Positions 54,162 through 64,000 of a stretch of 64,000 nucleotides of DNA are shown one piece after another; position 1 is the stretch's first letter, and each line of letters begins with the position of its first letter. Source of the DNA: Muricea muricata. Lineage: Eukaryota; Cnidaria; Anthozoa; Malacalcyonacea; Plexauridae. Made by a program: the position numbers and the translations under genes. Under the pieces are notes generated by a model. It made no database searches and had not been told where the DNA came from. It was given only the letters and a program-made list of their open reading frames with translations. The stretch lies in the NCBI GenBank assembly GCA_963855995.1, contig OY979716.1, positions 51,076,846 to 51,140,845 on the forward strand, read 5' to 3'.

Positions 54162-54944
54162 CTATTCTTTATTCCCTTTGTACATCCTGGGCAAAGCCAG
54201 GAGAATTTTCACTTTTGCAAGAGCTCCCAAGACTGTCAACCATCCTTTATTTGCAAGATACTTCTCAATTCGATTGACATCCACAACACTTTCATCTCTT
54301 TCTAAATCAGGAGTCTTGAGAGGATTTACTTCTGTTTTACAATCCTGAATTTGCATGCCACTGAGTGTTTGTTTTGCAGTTAAAGGGCTGACAAAACATT
54401 CCAAAAGTAATCTATCCTTTTCCTCTGGGGTCAATTTAGTAAAAGATACTAAAATTGCTATTGTTGGTTTTGCTCTTTTTTACTTTTGGCAGTCCAGTAA
54501 CAGTCAATCTGGCACCTTTGGGTCGTCCTCTCTCCAACATTTTTGGAGGCATCATTACGTCTGCAAATTGGAACACATCATCTTCCACTTGTTTTTTCTC
54601 ATCGCTTCGTTTCTTTGAGTTTGCCTGGTGTATGTCACCACTTTGCATGCTTGTCTTAGGAATAGCTTCGCTGTTTTCTTTTTCAAAGAAAGCAGCAGCA
54701 TCAATTTTTTCAGAAACATTCTTTGGAATACTGTGCATGCTTGCATCAATTAAATTGAATGGCTTTCCAGTCTGCCATGATTCAAGTAATGCCTGCATCT
54801 GCATCATTTGCTCATCAAAGGTTTTCATCCCTCCTTTACTTGCCACAGATGCCAATGATTGAGCAGTCTTTAAAGCCTTCTTGTACTTCTGGGCTTCGCA
54901 CAAAATTTTTGTCTGAGGCAGCTCATCTTGTACATTGATACAGT
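54162..54944 (-). pseudogene. MULE/ZSWIM transposase, C-terminal exon half
   Basis: From the insertion junction at 54944 the frame reads CINVQDELPQTKILCEAQKY and KKALKTAQSLASVASKGGM, with FDEQMMQMQALLESWQTGK. Then come ERGRPKGARLTVTGLPKVKK (a basic A/T-hook-like motif typical of ZSWIM tails) and, after a frameshift at about 54436, LVSPLTAKQ-like FVSPLTAKQTLSGMQIQDC and RIEKYLANKGWLTVLGALAK. The reading frame joins that of 59336-59547 exactly if the 4.4-kb insertion and one 3-bp duplication are ignored. This is the helical tail of ZSWIM1/3-type proteins. Confidence 0.7.
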
Positions 54945-56114
54945 AGGCCGTATTCTCTAGCACGAAAAGTCGCTTAGAAAATGATTTTCGTTGCCCCCCT
55001 TCGGGCACTACTTAAAAACACGATAGAAAATTAAGATGAATTATAAAAAGTCCGAATTCGCTTGTTGGCACCTCTACAAACCTGCAGTTTTTGAGAATTT
55101 CGTCTTCGAAAATTCAATAAATTGACGCGTTTTGCAATCCGTGAACGCCATTTTGTTTTGGAAAATGTGAGGATACTTCGTGTAATATATGACATATATA
55201 GCAAAATCAGCATTTTTCATTTGTAAACATGGCGCCTTCCAACTCATGTTTAATTAATTTGACGAAAAAAGGCCTACTTACAACTTTTAGCGAAATGTCT
55301 TTTCAAACATTTTTGGATTGTCATAGTATTTGACTAACGCTAGATGGAGAAGATCGTGATGTTGCACGGAGAAGTTTGGCTTTTGTCGGTAAGAAGTAAG
55401 GACATCAAAATTGTCAGCCGATGTATTCGATTTATATGAAGACTTCTTGTATCATAGAGCTTGCTATTCGGCATTGACAACATAAGAACACAGAATGTGA
55501 AGAACAAGAAGAACTTCAACCTGTAAAAAAGATGCTGCGATCTTCATGTTCCGAAACGACAAGCTCGACAGTTAAATCAAGAAATCTGTACGTGTTGCCG
55601 CACTTATGTATTAGGCCGTATTCTGTGGCCAATTATCGTTCAGTTTCGTTGCCCCTTTTCGGGCACTAATTGAAAACACAATAGAAAATTAGGATAAATT
55701 ATAAAAAGTCCGAATTCACTTGTTGGCACCTCCACAAACCTGCAGTTTTTGAGAATTTCGTCTTCGAAAATTGAATAAATTGACATGTTTCGCAATCTGT
55801 GAATGCCATTTTGTTTCGGAAAATGTGAGGATACTTCGTGTAATATACGGCATATATAGCATATTCAGCAATTTTATATTGGGACTTACATGACGTTCCC
55901 CTTCCCCCGCTGTGCAGGCAAGGCTCAACAAGGTTTCAACAAGGAAGTTTGGGTGGGGTTTTAGAAGGTTTTGAGCAAATTTTCACAGATTTTTAAAAAA
56001 TATTTTGAGAACAGTTTCGAAATAAAAAGTTTTAGAAGAAAAAAAAATGGCAATAACTTTGAACACATCAAATTCATCCACAAGTGTTTTGTTTTTAATT
56101 GAAGTTAGATGCAA

Positions 56115-56510
56115 TACTGTATTCTCTCTATTTAGCCCCCCTGGGGGACTTATTCATTTCAGGACCTTTTGAGGGGGGTTTCTTGTTGAGGGGGGGGCTT
56201 AACTGAGAGGGGGGCTTATTCATTCATCCAAAAAAAAACAGGGTTAAATTGGAGATTATCTCTTTGAGCAGCAATAAACTCAAAATCATTACACAATATA
56301 TACCATATAACAACAGCATTTATATTAACAATATAACAACATAAAATATATATGGTAACAACAACATATAATATAACAACATATAATATATATACATTAT
56401 GGGGAGCTTATTAGAGAGAGGGGCTTATTTCATTTTTTCACTCAAAAGGGGGGCTTATTAGAGAGGGGGGCTTATTTGTGAAAGGGGGGCTAAATAGAGA
56501 GATTACGGTA
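56115..56510. repeat. G-rich Tc1/mariner-type MITE, left palindrome arm
   Basis: TA-CTGTATTCTCTCTATTTAG then C6 at the left; G6 then CTAAATAGAGAGATTACGG-TA at the right. It carries five or more G6-8 blocks each followed by CTTATT, giving G-quadruplex potential. The mirrored copy is at 58436-58832. Confidence 0.78.
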
Positions 56511-56549
56511 GGAATTTTTAAATAACAAATGTTTTTCGAGTAAAACTAT

Positions 56550-57340
56550 TCACAACTTTATCTTGTTGTCAATTGGGAACCCAACTAAAAAGATATAATT
56601 GCAAGTGCTAAGTACTTTGGTGTCTGCACACACAGTGAAAAAATCATCACTGTTGTTTTTTCTTCCAATGTGATGTACTGAGCATCCTCTTGTACTGAGC
56701 ATCCTCTGGGTCATCTGAGAGACCCAGCAACCATGCCATGAAATTAAGCAAGAAAGGAGATACCAATTTTTTAATTTTTTCAGCAGTGATATCCAACGTA
56801 AGTGGTGGCCGGTTCTCATACCAAATGGGTGTTTGGTTTTGCAAGTCACTCCTTAATGTCTATGCCTACTAAAAGAGTGATGCTCTCTAATCATGCTTGT
56901 TTCCATAACCTTTTTGCAATTTCAGAAGCCGAATCTGAATCTTGTAAACTCTAAGAGGTTTCTCTGTTATTGTCAATGAAAATTTCTGCAACATTTGCTG
57001 GACTGAGGCACTCTCTATAAACAATCTCACTCTTAGATCACACCTTTGATTTATGTAACATGAGTTTTGGAAACCTTTCACGCAAGCACTCAAATGACTT
57101 TTTGTATTTGTAGACTTGCTTTTCATTTTCCTCTCCAGTTGACTGCATGCTGTGTCTAAGGAACAATGTGTACTTTCATAACAACATTTATGGTACTTCA
57201 CTTCCAAAGCCACCATATCCTTATCAGCAATTTGTATTAAAATACTTTCATCAGCTTTCCTTGTTGCAGTTTCTTTGAGTTTACCCCATCTTCTGTTTCC
57301 GCTGACACCAATTTGTCCAATTTTCTTTTTCTCATATTCT
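56550..57340 (-). pseudogene. Transposon protein fragment, left palindrome arm
   Basis: Minus-strand frames KKKIGQIGVSGNRRWGKLKE, then DESILIQIADKDMVALEVKY and HKCCYESTHCSLDTACSQ, and further on PPLTLDITAEKIKKLVSPFL with LLNFMAWLLGLSDDPEDAQY. The I-A-x-x-D-x-V-A-x-x-x-x-Y-H-x-x-C-Y motif and P-P-x-L-x-N-F-x-A-W-x-x-G-x-S-D-x-P occur together in unnamed cnidarian transposon-linked proteins. I recognise the pattern, not a function. Frames are interrupted. Confidence 0.45.
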
Positions 57341-57606
57341 AAATAAATACATATAACAAGCTATTTTTAGAAATTACACAATCGTTAATTGTTACTGTAA
57401 TGACTGCGACGCAATTTAAAATTTCAAAGTTGCATTTTACTGAGTCGGTGAGTTTGTTTTAAAGTTGTTTTTTTTTAAACTTATTGCTAAATTGTTCCAT
57501 TAATTGTTGGCTGTAGTTGTGAAATTTTAAATTGTGTCGCAGTCATTACAGTAACAATTAACGATTGTGTAATTTCTAAAAATAGCTTGTTATATGTATT
57601 TATTTA

Positions 57607-58396
57607 GAATATGAGAAAAAGAAAATTGGACAAATTGGTGTCAGCGGAAACAGAAGATGGGGTAAACTCAAAGAAACTGCAACAAGGAAAGCTGATGAAA
57701 GTATTTTAATACAAATTGCTGATAAGGATATGGTGGCTTTGGAAGTGAAGTACCATAAATGTTGTTATGAAAGTACACATTGTTCCTTAGACACAGCATG
57801 CAGTCAACTGGAGAGGAAAATGAAAAGCAAGTCTACAAATACAAAAAGTCATTTGAGTGCTTGCGTGAAAGGTTTCCAAAACTCATGTTACATAAATCAA
57901 AGGTGTGATCTAAGAGTGAGATTGTTTATAGAGAGTGCCTCAGTCCAGCAAATGTTGCAGAAATTTTCATTGACAATAACAGAGAAACCTCTTAGAGTTT
58001 ACAAGATTCAGATTCGGCTTCTGAAATTGCAAAAAGGTTATGGAAACAAGCATGATTAGAGAGCATCACTCTTTTAGTAGGCATAGACATTAAGGAGTGA
58101 CTTGCAAAACCAAACACCCATTTGGTATGAGAACCGGCCACCACTTACGTTGGATATCACTGCTGAAAAAATTAAAAAATTGGTATCTCCTTTCTTGCTT
58201 AATTTCATGGCATGGTTGCTGGGTCTCTCAGATGACCCAGAGGATGCTCAGTACAAGAGGATGCTCAGTACATCACATTGGAAGAAAAAACAACAGTGAT
58301 GATTTTTTCACTGTGTGTGCAGACACCAAAGTACTTAGCACTTGCAATTATATCTTTTTAGTTGGGTTCCCAATTGACAACAAGATAAAGTTGTGA
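57607..58396 (+). pseudogene. Transposon protein fragment, right palindrome arm
   Basis: Mirror image of 56550-57340, identical at protein level over the 109-residue (57730-58059) and 99/65-residue (58097-58396) reading frames. A splice-acceptor-like TTTAG precedes AATATGAG at 57607. Two convergent or divergent copies so close would produce hairpin transcripts if transcribed through. Confidence 0.45.
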
Positions 58397-58435
58397 ATAG
58401 TTTTACTCGAAAAACATTTGTTATTTAAAAATTCC

Positions 58436-58832
58436 TACCGTAATCTCTCTATTTAGCCCCCCTTTCACAAATAAGCCCCCCTCTCTAATAAGCCCCCCTT
58501 TTGAGTGAAAAAATGAAATAAGCCCCTCTCTCTAATAAGCTCCCCATAATGTATATATATTATATGTTGTTATATTATATGTTGTTGTTACCATATATAT
58601 TTTATGTTGTTATATTGTTAATATAAATGCTGTTGTTATATGGTATATATTGTGTAATGATTTTGAGTTTATTGCTGCTCAAAGAGATAATCTCCAATTT
58701 AACCCTGTTTTTTTTGGATGAATGAATAAGCCCCCCTCTCAGTTAAGCCCCCCCCCCTCAACAAGAAACCCCCCTCAAAAGGTCCTGAAATGAATAAGTC
58801 CCCCAGGGGGGCTAAATAGAGAGAATACAGTA
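58436..58832. repeat. G-rich MITE, right palindrome arm
   Basis: Reverse-complement copy of 56115-56510 with a one-base difference in an A/T homopolymer; TA at both ends. Confidence 0.78.
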
Positions 58833-59335
58833 TTGCATCTAACTTCAATTAAAAACAAAACACTTGTGAATGAATTTGATGTGTTCAAAGTTATTGCCAT
58901 TTTTTTTTCTTCTAACACTTTTTATTTCGAAACTGTTCTCAAAATATTTTTTAAAAATCTGTGAAAATTTGCTCAAAACCTTCTAAAACCCCACCCAAAC
59001 TTCCTTGTTGAAACCTTGTTGAGCCTTGCCTGCACAGCGGGGGAAGGGGAATGTCATGTAAGTCCCAATATAAAATTGCTGAATATGCTATATATGCCGT
59101 ATATTACACGAAGTATCCTCACATTTTCCGAAACAAAATGGCGTTCACAGATTGCGAAACATGTCAATTTATTCAATTTTCGAAGACGAAATTCTCAAAA
59201 ACTGCAGGTTTGTGGAGGTGCCAACAAGTGAATTCGGACTTTTTATAATTTATCCTAATTTTCTATTGTGTTTTCAATTAGTGCCCGAAGGGGGGCAACG
59301 AAACTGAACGATAATCGGCCACAGAATACGGCCTA

Positions 59336-61878
59336 CAGGCATCACGTATTGTGTTGTTACTTTCTATGGTGGGGCAGGGTTCCGTTCTAAAACTATTATT
59401 AGCATAAACATTCTTCCACCGGTCCAAAACAAGTGTATCATCAAAACAACTCATACTCAGAAGTTGTCTAACCTTCAGAATATGGCGACATAGCAGCCCG
59501 ATTCTTCCAGGGTAGTTGCACTGACACGAAACTGGTAAAACAATCACATCTGTTTAATCATGTTTGGTTATGAGAAAAGTGTCGTCTGATAACTTTTCCT
59601 TCACTTTCACCATTTCTGAAAACTTTGCTTGATCTTGAATGTGCTTAAAAGCGTATGCTGTAACGAAATTCCCGTAATCTCGGATATCATCATCCATGGA
59701 CAATAAGCAATTTGGGCGGCGAGCACATGCCATTCATCTGTGGTGTTGACGTTCATTTCTTAGTGCTCCTCAGACGGCGAAAAATTCTGTAAAAAAACTG
59801 CAAAAGACTACCATACTTTGAACAGACACTCTCAATCTTACTGTTGATACTTTCAAGACGGTTATTGGTTGTCTCACCAAGGTTTAGGGCAGTGTCTTTA
59901 AAACAAGGTACCCATTGATCTTTAATTCGATCCCAGTTTTTCAGAAAGTAGGGTACAACAGAATTATTTTTTGTGGATTTTAGCAAACTCAAGTTAAATT
60001 GGTACTCTTCAGGTGACCTTGAATAGGTAATTTTTGTTAAAATTTCCAGGCATCTATTCCTCTCACCAGACATAATGCTCATTTTATCCATGGTGATCTC
60101 TCTCTTGAATGTTCTTAATGTATGGAGTAGGCAAATTTGAAGAACTACACCAGGACACTTTCTGAACACGTTTCTGTCAGTAAAATCTTTATCTGATATG
60201 ACGAGCTTTGTCCTTTCCCAGGCTGAATTATGCTTTTTGAAGTATTCTACTGCAGATTCAATGGTTACACCTGTTTCTTCAGCAACTATGAACAGTCCAA
60301 CTATTTCACTTAAACTATGACCATCGATGGCTAAAAGAACATATACTGGCAGCCTCAAGTCAAGTAACTTGTAAGTTGCATCAACCATTAATAGCTCAGG
60401 AAACATTGCAAAAACGGTCTTCATCTTTTCATCCTGGTAGAATAAGCATTTGGAATCGTTATCTTTGTTCACCGTAACTTCAATTGTAGAATTAGGATCT
60501 TTTTGCAGAAAATTGACAACAGCATCTAGTTCGTTGCTATTATGTTCCTTTCTGGTTTGGGTTGGTAGGTTTTGAATGTCCTTCATGGTAATAGGAAGAC
60601 CAGTTGCTCGCTCTATCTTTTGCTGAATAAGTTTTTATTAGCTTTTAGGCGAATAGCCTCTTTTACTGCTTCTTTTTCAGTCCATCAAGACGTCGTTGTC
60701 GAGGAAAATGATTGTACAATTCCTGCGATATGATGATTATGTTCGTCGTGCACCTTGACAACCTCCAACTCTTGTCCACTTTGTGAAAGTGATGAGTAAA
60801 TTTCAAAAGGGCAGCACTGGCGAAAGGAACTGGATGCTCTTGATGTCTTTTCGCACTGCTTTGGAGCTTTCCCACCAAATTTGCAGGACAGCTTGAGTGA
60901 GTAATATTTCAAACTCCTTTTCGCATTTTCGACCCTTTTTGGAACTCTTTTATAAGCAGCGTCCAGTGTTCTGGCATCTCTCTTCCAAAGCTGACAAAAA
61001 TTACGAGATTCGTACTGTTCGATTGCCTCGTCTATTTCGTTTAAGCTGTTGAATAGTTCTCCCGCTGTGAATTTGCACGCGTTATTGTTATCTTTTAATT
61101 GTCGATTTTCCCGCTTTTCAAAAACATTGGGGTCTGTTACGGAATGCTGCATTCCCTTGACGTTTGCTTGAACAGGCGAATCAATCACGATATGCTGCGT
61201 TTGTTTGACTTCCAAAATAGGCGTACCGACTTTAGATTGCTGGTTGTCTTCCACAACGTTGCCAACAGTTGAATGGGCCACAGATTGCTGGTTGTCTTCC
61301 ATGACGTTGCCAACAGTTGGAAAGGCCACGGATTGATGGTTATCTTCCACGATGTTGCCAACAGTTGAATGGACCACGAGTTGACGGTTGTCTTCCACGA
61401 CATTGGCAACAGTTGGATGGGCCACGAATTGATGGTTATCTTCCATGACGTTGCCAACAGTTGAATGGGCCACGGATTGATGGTTGTCTTCCTCGACGTT
61501 GCCAACAGTTGAATGGGCCACGGATTGATGGTTGTCTTCCACGACATTGCCAACAGTTGGATGGGCCACGGATTGATGGTTGTCTTCCACGACGTTGCCA
61601 ACATTTGGATGGGCCACGGATTGATGATTGTCTTCCTCGACGTTGCCAACAGTTGGATGGGCCACGGATTGATGGTTGTCTTCCATGACGTTGCCAACAT
61701 TTGGATGGGCTACGGATTGATGGTTGTCTTCCACGATGTTGCCAACAGTTGGATGGGCCACGGATTGATGGTTGTCTTCCACGACGTTGCCAACAGTTGG
61801 ATGGGTCACGGATTGACGGTTGTCTTCCACGACGTTGCCAACAGTTGGATGAGCCACAAATTGCTGCATGTCTTCCAT
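59336..61878 (-). pseudogene. ZSWIM3-like MULE transposase with tandem-repeat N-terminus, broken
   Basis: Starts at ATG 61878 (MEDMQQFVAHPTVGN). Residues 1-220 are 14 copies of a 16-residue repeat. Then comes the ZSWIM N-terminal domain (FTAGELFNSLNEIDEAIEQY, CPFEIYSSLSQSG, VHDEHNHHI), which is interrupted by shifts at about 60720 and 60630. 60586-59753 is the DDE core: LLMVDATYKLLDLRLPVYVL (first Asp), LVISDKDFTDRNVF (second Asp), CLLHTLRTFKREI, and TTNNRLESINSKIES (Glu). 59547-59336 has the SWIM zinc finger CQCNYPGRIGLLCRHILK (C-x-C...C-x-H). MULE transposases of this type gave rise to animal ZSWIM genes. Stops occur between 59753 and 59550. Confidence 0.75.
61215..61878 (-). repeat. 48-bp coding minisatellite (16-residue repeat, 14 copies)
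   Basis: A unit encoding HPTVGNVVEDNHQSVA is repeated 14 times with substitutions (VMEDN, VEEDN, HSTVGN, HPNVGN) and no length change, as 48 bp keeps frame. Because the unit is a multiple of three, other frames stay open on both strands; those are by-products. The repeat lies between the start codon and the first conserved domain. Confidence 0.9.
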
Positions 61879-61949
61879 GTCTTTGAGAACAGGCGAATGA
61901 GAACTTTTTACGCAGTTTTCAATAAAGGCAACATTGGTTTTACCTTTGT

Positions 61950-62984
61950 CTAGCCTACTTTGGATCTAGCAACCACTTTAAACCAGAAGGTAGACTGTGA
62001 GTTTGAGAAAGTATTACGTTCTGCCAGATATTTGGTACCTTTTGAGTGACCACCGCCAAGATAGCTACGATGACCCCACATATGTTGCCACATGTTTGAA
62101 AAGGAAAGTTTTTTAAAGCATTTTGATGAACAGTTGTGATGGTACACATTGGTTGACGATGGCACGTGACAATTGAAATACTTCTTAAAGGGTTTCTTTG
62201 GCAAGCAATGGATGTTGTCAATGGCTTCCAACACTCGGTTAATTTCTTTCTTTAAATCGGAAGGGGGGTTCCAGCCAAGTGTGTCACAGTAAAACCAGGT
62301 ATTGGATACAACATCTACGTATGTCATTGTCCAATGACAGCCTTTTCTTTTTGTTTAACTGAGAAAAACCTCGGTTGTCTTTCCCACGAGAGAAATAAAC
62401 GTTAGACTGCTTGGTTTCGTTTGCACAATTTTTGAAACTTGTTTCCGGAGGGTCTCATTATCCATCAAGAGTAAGTCGTTTAACAAAAATGTGCATGTCC
62501 TGGAGTTCTCCTGTTGAAGTAGTTTCACAACACCAGAAAGAATGCTATAATTAAGCCACCTGGTTCCAACTATAGTAGCAAGATCCGAAGCAAGGATGCT
62601 TTTATTGCTTTCCAATACACAATTGCCATCGGGTTTGTCCATTAGAAGTTGTTTAAAAGTATGCAAATCCTCTTTTGGTACTGCAGAGCCAGGATCAGGA
62701 TAATTAAAATCCTTGTCTAATCACTCTATTTCTTCCTTCACTTGAGCACGAACGTCACGAAGCTTGTGTACATTTACTAAACGTTGCAAAGACGTTTCAT
62801 CAAATACCCCCAGGTTGCATGATACTGCCGGATAACTTCCAAGTTTAATTGTTGTGATCATTTCAAGACAACTGGGTTTTGATGGTATAGTTGCTAGATT
62901 TGATACATCTACCTTCTTTTCTGGGGCATGGCGATGAAGAACTGTAGGTCCTACTGGGACAACATGGGGGAAACAGATGTTCAA
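61950..62984 (-). pseudogene. Ulp1-like (C48-type) cysteine protease, broken
   Basis: 62984-62721 is an N-terminal segment ending LRDVRAQVKEEIE. 62666-62355 has DLATIVGTRWLNYSILSGVV and LLQQENSRTCTFLLNDLLLM, the usual Ulp1 lead-in (W-L-x-D/N-x-x-I). About 62350-62250 reads CHWTMTYVDVVSNTWFYCDT followed by LGW, giving the catalytic His (H-W) and Asp (C-D-T-L-G-W). After a frame change PFQTCGNICGVIVAILAVV gives the Gln and catalytic Cys region (Q-x(5)-C-G). The triad order His-Asp-Cys matches SUMO-protease folds. There is an in-frame stop at 62721 and a frameshift near 62100. It lies 70 bp upstream of the MULE transposase start on the same strand. Confidence 0.65.
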
Positions 62985-62999
62985 TGTTGTAATTCTGGT

Positions 63000-63849
63000 G
63001 GTGGAGTTAAAGGTATTATTGACAATGATGTTCTAAAAATACAGCAGGTACTTGCAATTGTGTCAATATTTCAATAAAGTAAATGCAATAAATTATGTGT
63101 TGTAAAATACTCAAAAGCAATTTAAACATTTGCTTGAAATATTGAAGTTCTCGAAAGGCTTATTTAGGGAAACTATACTGTAGTTATACATCATCATTGT
63201 GTTAGCATTAACCAAAATGGACAAACTCTTTTGATTATAAGTAATGCGATAACACATAATGATCTATAACAGCCATGACAATGCTAACAATTTTAAAAAA
63301 GTCATGGCCTATACACATACAATGTAATCAGTGAATTGCATAAAACATTCTGTGTTACCAAAGGCAGCACTACATTATTTTGTAAACACCAGTATTGTGC
63401 TGTCTAGAGTCCTCAGCAGAATCATTAGGTGTATGTTAAACCACAAAAATGCATATCCAAGTGAAATCAAATGTTTGGTACATACCACCCTGACTTGGTC
63501 TGACTATACACATTGGAACATACAGTACCTTAAGATTACTGTTCACAATAAAATTTCTTATTTGTTTCTTCTGTAATCCTAGTGGGGAATGGTGGTATGT
63601 TTATAATCAATATGCAATATGGTGTAGTCACTGGATAAAACATCTTTTGCACTAATTTTCCAAGTATGCTATTCCAGTTATTTTTTTTCACTTAATGTAT
63701 AAAATTGCAACCAAGAGATATGTGTGCCTGGGTCAATGACTAGCCCCAGTTATTCTTAATGATGTCAAATTCATGGTGTAAACATGGGGGGGTACTCTTA
63801 CAAGTGGCTAAAATATATAAAGCCACGAACAGTACAATATATACTCTAT
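63000..63849. other. 5' region of the MULE element, gene-free
   Basis: AT-rich. It would contain the promoter of the minus-strand protease and transposase, but no clear motif was found. Confidence 0.4.
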
Positions 63850-63998
63850 ATATGGAACTTTGTCATTTGTATATATTTTACTGCGCCTAAACATGAACAA
63901 AATATTATAAGATTGAACTAATATTTCATTTTAAATTAATAACATGATGGTATCATAACTATGCTGTATGGAATTAATTACAAAATATAAACTATATG
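63850..63998 (-). repeat. Right TIR of the large MULE-type element
   Basis: Reverse complement of 53048-53199 with a handful of mismatches and small gaps (for example a 3-base gap near AAATATAATATT). It probably continues beyond the window. Confidence 0.8.
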
Positions 63999-64000
63999 GG

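Larger units (their letters stand above)
54945..59335. mobile_element. 4.4-kb insertion with TAGGCCGTATTC termini in the MULE exon
   Basis: Left end TAGGCCGTATTCTCTAGCAC and right end (complement) TAGGCCGTATTCTGTGGCCG, flanked by CAG on both sides (54942-54944 and 59336-59338), a 3-bp duplication. Its left end is present twice in the same direction: 54945-55220 and again at 55612-55880, sharing TTGGCACCTC, ACAAACCTGCAGTTTTTGAG and AATGTGAGGATACTTCG. From 55612 on the element is a giant palindrome. The 3-bp duplication suggests a CACTA- or Harbinger-type transposase. No transposase was recognised. Confidence 0.7.
55612..59335. repeat. Near-perfect 3.7-kb palindrome (arms of ~1.82 kb)
   Basis: 55612 to about 57428 reappears in reverse complement at about 57519-59335. 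Arm-encoded peptides of 109, 99 and 65 residues are identical in both arms, and a 71-residue one differs at two positions. The centre is a 90-bp AT-rich spacer (about 57429-57518). Differences are few (for example GGCCAATTA versus GGCCGATTA; an A-run of 8 versus 7). Such identity means very recent formation, active gene conversion, or an assembly artefact. Confidence 0.9.
53048..64000 (-). mobile_element. Very large MULE-type transposon (ZSWIM transposase plus Ulp1-like protease)
   Basis: Sequence 53048-53199 is the near-perfect reverse complement of 63850-63998. Between these long TIRs, on the minus strand, lie an Ulp1-like protease (62984-61950), a ZSWIM3-like MULE transposase (61878-59336) and its C-terminus (54944-54162), separated by a 4.4-kb insertion. 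Long TIRs and a MULE transposase agree. MULEs make 9-bp duplications, but the right TIR runs to or past the window end so this cannot be tested. Total length exceeds 10.9 kb, or about 6.2 kb without the two nested insertions. Confidence 0.7.

Noticed and set aside
55223..55611. Separate transposon between the two left ends of the palindromic element
   Set aside because: It has one TAGGCCGTATTC start at 54945 but no inverted partner before 55612, and no target duplication, so I treat it as part of the 4.4-kb insertion.
61461..61953. Long open frames on the plus strand over the 48-bp repeat (Gly/Cys- and Val/Phe-rich repeats)
   Set aside because: The repeat unit is a multiple of three, so several frames stay open automatically. 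Only the minus frame connects to a conserved domain.

Overview
This is nuclear DNA of an animal, most likely a marine invertebrate. Coding pieces are split by GT-AG introns. The transposon set (THAP and KDZ transposases, a DIRS retroelement, a mag-like Gypsy, Penelope, Helitrons, ZSWIM/MULE elements, abundant MITEs) and the recognisable protein families are what I would expect from a cnidarian. That assignment is inference; the sequence holds no rRNA, mitochondrial or housekeeping gene to prove it. There are no operons and no CRISPR. Almost everything recognisable is a mobile element or a gene invaded by one.

Layout. 0.7-1.9 kb: a hAT-type MITE with YY1-like motifs, then small tandem duplications. 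2.3-5.2 kb: Helitron remnant 1 (minus), internally deleted. 5.5-13.2 kb: a plus-strand P-loop ATPase gene (DUF927-like) of at least six exons; a DIRS retrotransposon (7.5-12.2 kb) sits in one intron. 14.8-20.4 kb: a plus-strand KDZ-transposase-type gene with CxC5-like and CxC6-like cysteine clusters; one intron holds a mariner-like element (TA duplication) that is itself interrupted by a TTAA-duplicating element. 21.8-30.4 kb: a second, longer Helitron (minus) whose cysteine-peptidase-like ORF carries a 2A-like motif and is split by an intron-containing THAP (Kolobok-like) transposon. 30.8-39.5 kb: a MULE-like transposase pseudogene between inverted copies of a 10-bp-unit minisatellite. 40.0-40.8 kb: an OB-fold/RPA-like pseudogene. 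40.8-47.25 kb: a Penelope element with inverted ends, interrupted by a 4.5-kb Gypsy element with 164-bp LTRs. 48.7-50.6 kb: a fold-back element. From 53.05 kb to past the window end: a very large MULE-type element with TIRs of about 150 bp, encoding a ZSWIM3-like transposase with a 16-residue tandem repeat and, upstream on the same strand, an Ulp1-like protease. It is split by a 4.4-kb insertion that contains a 3.7-kb near-perfect palindrome.

How the pieces relate. Insertion order can be read directly in several places. The THAP element entered the Helitron, the Gypsy entered the Penelope, the TTAA element entered the mariner, which lies in the KDZ gene intron, and the palindromic element entered the MULE exon. 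At several junctions the target duplication is visible and the interrupted reading frame resumes on the far side. Nearly all coding regions carry frameshifts or stops. Whether some are assembly errors cannot be judged from the sequence alone. The two gene candidates that might be host genes are the DUF927-like ATPase and the KDZ-type gene; both show one or more frameshifts.
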